A DNA stretch of 64,000 bases from Rheinheimera nanhaiensis E407-8 (GTDB taxonomy: Bacteria > Pseudomonadota > Gammaproteobacteria > Enterobacterales > Alteromonadaceae), in the NCBI RefSeq assembly GCF_000296695.1, contig NZ_BAFK01000004.1:171280-235279 (forward strand), given 5' to 3'. Shown one piece after another: positions 63,109 through 64,000 of the stretch (position 1 is its first letter; every line of letters begins with the position of its first letter). The translations under genes were made by a program, and so were the position numbers. The notes under the pieces were generated by a model. That model worked only from the letters and a program-made list of their open reading frames with translations. It was not told the origin of the DNA and made no database searches.

Positions 63109-64000
63109 ATGTGGTTATCTGATACCTCGGTAAAACGGCCGGTATTCGCCACTGTGGTTAACCTGCTGCTACTGGTGTTTGGTATTGTCTGTTTTAGCAT
63201 GCTGCCGCTGCGCGAATATCCGGACATCGATACGCCCATTGTTAGCATTGGTACTAACTACCCTGGCGCATCGGCCGAAATTGTCGAATCTAAAATTACC
63301 CAGGTGCTGGAAGATCGCATCAGTGGTATTGAAGGCATTAAAAATATTACCTCCAGCAGCCGTAATGGCCGCTCGAATATTTCCATTGAATTTACCGTAG
63401 AACGTGATATCGACTCAGCTGCCAATGACGTGCGTGATAGGGTGTCGCGGGCACTAAACAACCTGCCGGATCAGGCCGATCCGCCGGAAGTCTCTAAAGC
63501 CAGCGATGATGAGGATGTCATTGCCTGGTTTGTGTTAAACAGCGAAACCATGAGCTCGCTGGAGCTTACCGACTACGCCGACCGTTACATCGTTGAGCGT
63601 TTTTCTGTGGTTGATGGTGTAGCCCGCCTGCAACTGGGCGGTTCACGCGATTACGCTATGCGCATTTGGCTGGACCGTGATGCGATGGCATCGCGCGGCG
63701 TCACCGTGCAGGACATTGAAAACGTGCTGCGGGCGGAAAACGTTGAACTGCCGGCCGGGAATATCAAGTCTGATGATCGTGACTTCACGGTACGGGTAGA
63801 ACGCAGCTACAAAACGCAGGAAGATTTTCGCAAACTGGTAATAAAGCGCGGCAATAACAACTACCTGGTCCGGCTGGGTGAAGTGGCCGAGGTGTTGCTA
63901 ACGGCTGAAAACGAAGAGAGCGAGTTTAGGGGCGATGGCAAAAACCTGCTGGGTATCGGTATTATCAAGCAGTCAAAAGCCAACACGCTGGAAGTGGTAA
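63109..64000 (+). CDS. RND-family multidrug efflux inner-membrane pump (partial, cut by window end)
   Basis: The first 297 codons of an HAE-1-type RND transporter, normally about 1,020-1,050 residues. It opens MWLSDTSVKRPVFATVVNLLLLVFGI with the first membrane helix, followed by PLREYPDIDTPIVSIGTNYPGASAEIVES, ITQVLEDRISGIEGIKNI, the porter-domain sequences GVARLQLGGSRDYAMRIWLD, and LVRLGEVAEV. No frameshift is seen in this part. It overlaps the adaptor operon; no outer-membrane channel gene is visible within the window. Confidence 0.92.
   Translation, partial: MWLSDTSVKRPVFATVVNLLLLVFGIVCFSMLPLREYPDIDTPIVSIGTNYPGASAEIVESKITQVLEDRISGIEGIKNITSSSRNGRSNISIEFTVERDIDSAANDVRDRVSRALNNLPDQADPPEVSKASDDEDVIAWFVLNSETMSSLELTDYADRYIVERFSVVDGVARLQLGGSRDYAMRIWLDRDAMASRGVTVQDIENVLRAENVELPAGNIKSDDRDFTVRVERSYKTQEDFRKLVIKRGNNNYLVRLGEVAEVLLTAENEESEFRGDGKNLLGIGIIKQSKANTLEVV

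Noticed and set aside
1..64000. CRISPR array, tRNA/rRNA genes, insertion sequences, prophage or defence island
   Set aside because: No regularly spaced direct repeats, no transposase or integrase, and no tRNA-like cloverleaf was noticed on reading; the repeats found are short palindromic elements without a transposase.

Overview
The window looks like chromosomal core sequence from a moderately GC-rich marine or freshwater gammaproteobacterium. The gene set (hisGDCBHAFI, yoaA-tsaB, pilT-pilU beside yggS-proC-yggT-DUF4426-rdgB-hemW, DUF2982, DUF2884, DUF3422, S46 and M1 peptidases) and the compositional style suggest the Rheinheimera/Alishewanella/Arsukibacterium neighbourhood of the Alteromonadales-Chromatiales. 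The genus is inference; no rRNA marker is present. I saw no tRNA, insertion sequence, prophage or CRISPR array, and gene density is high.

Layout. 1-2.6 kb: a 2Fe-2S oxidoreductase and fatty-acid desaturase pair behind a FabR/DesT-like palindrome. 2.6-7.3 kb: a CBS protein, an EamA transporter, a DUF4199 protein, a TetR regulator, and selD-mnmH for tRNA selenouridine. 7.4-14.9 kb: M1 aminopeptidase, a DUF393 (DCC) remnant, DUF3429, an MHYT-PAS-GGDEF-EAL protein, an aldo/keto reductase and two lipoproteins. 15.3-18.7 kb: a Gre/Rnk-like gene, rnk, and an exported catalase-peroxidase. 18.7-24 kb: SDR-DUF2878-chalcone-isomerase-like operon, small conserved proteins, and yoaA-tsaB. 24.2-31.7 kb: the complete histidine operon with leader peptide and attenuator, interrupted before hisI by a palindromic repeat.

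31.7-39.7 kb: a PocR-GAF-GGDEF diguanylate cyclase, an S46 dipeptidyl-peptidase, a CBS protein, RhtA-type exporter, DUF3422 and an SLT transglycosylase. 39.7-46.8 kb: pilT-pilU-CBS divergent from yggS-proC-yggT-DUF4426-rdgB-hemW. 46.9-50.8 kb: a DUF885 lipoprotein, then soxR divergent from a VOC/FMN-reductase operon with a well-formed SoxR-type promoter between them. 50.8-58.1 kb: cation P-type ATPase, CorA-like and MgtE transporters, rimK and an aspartoacylase-like gene. 58.1-64 kb: DUF2884, FapA/DUF342, a hypothetical protein, DUF2982, and an RND adaptor with its pump, which is cut by the window end.

No large new system such as a defence island or biosynthetic cluster is visible. The most interesting unexplained signals are non-coding. 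(1) A roughly 100-bp element occurs twice (2482-2582 and 35811-35918). Its 38-base core is 36/38 identical, but its terminal stem has changed sequence while staying paired, with G-U wobbles on one strand only, which points to a structured RNA. (2) Two other palindromic repeats lie at the 3' end of tsaB and inside the his operon. (3) Several operators can be read directly: FabR/DesT-like, SoxR box with 19-bp spacer, his attenuator, and a candidate sigma-54 promoter. All functional calls come from reading motifs by eye; no database search was run.
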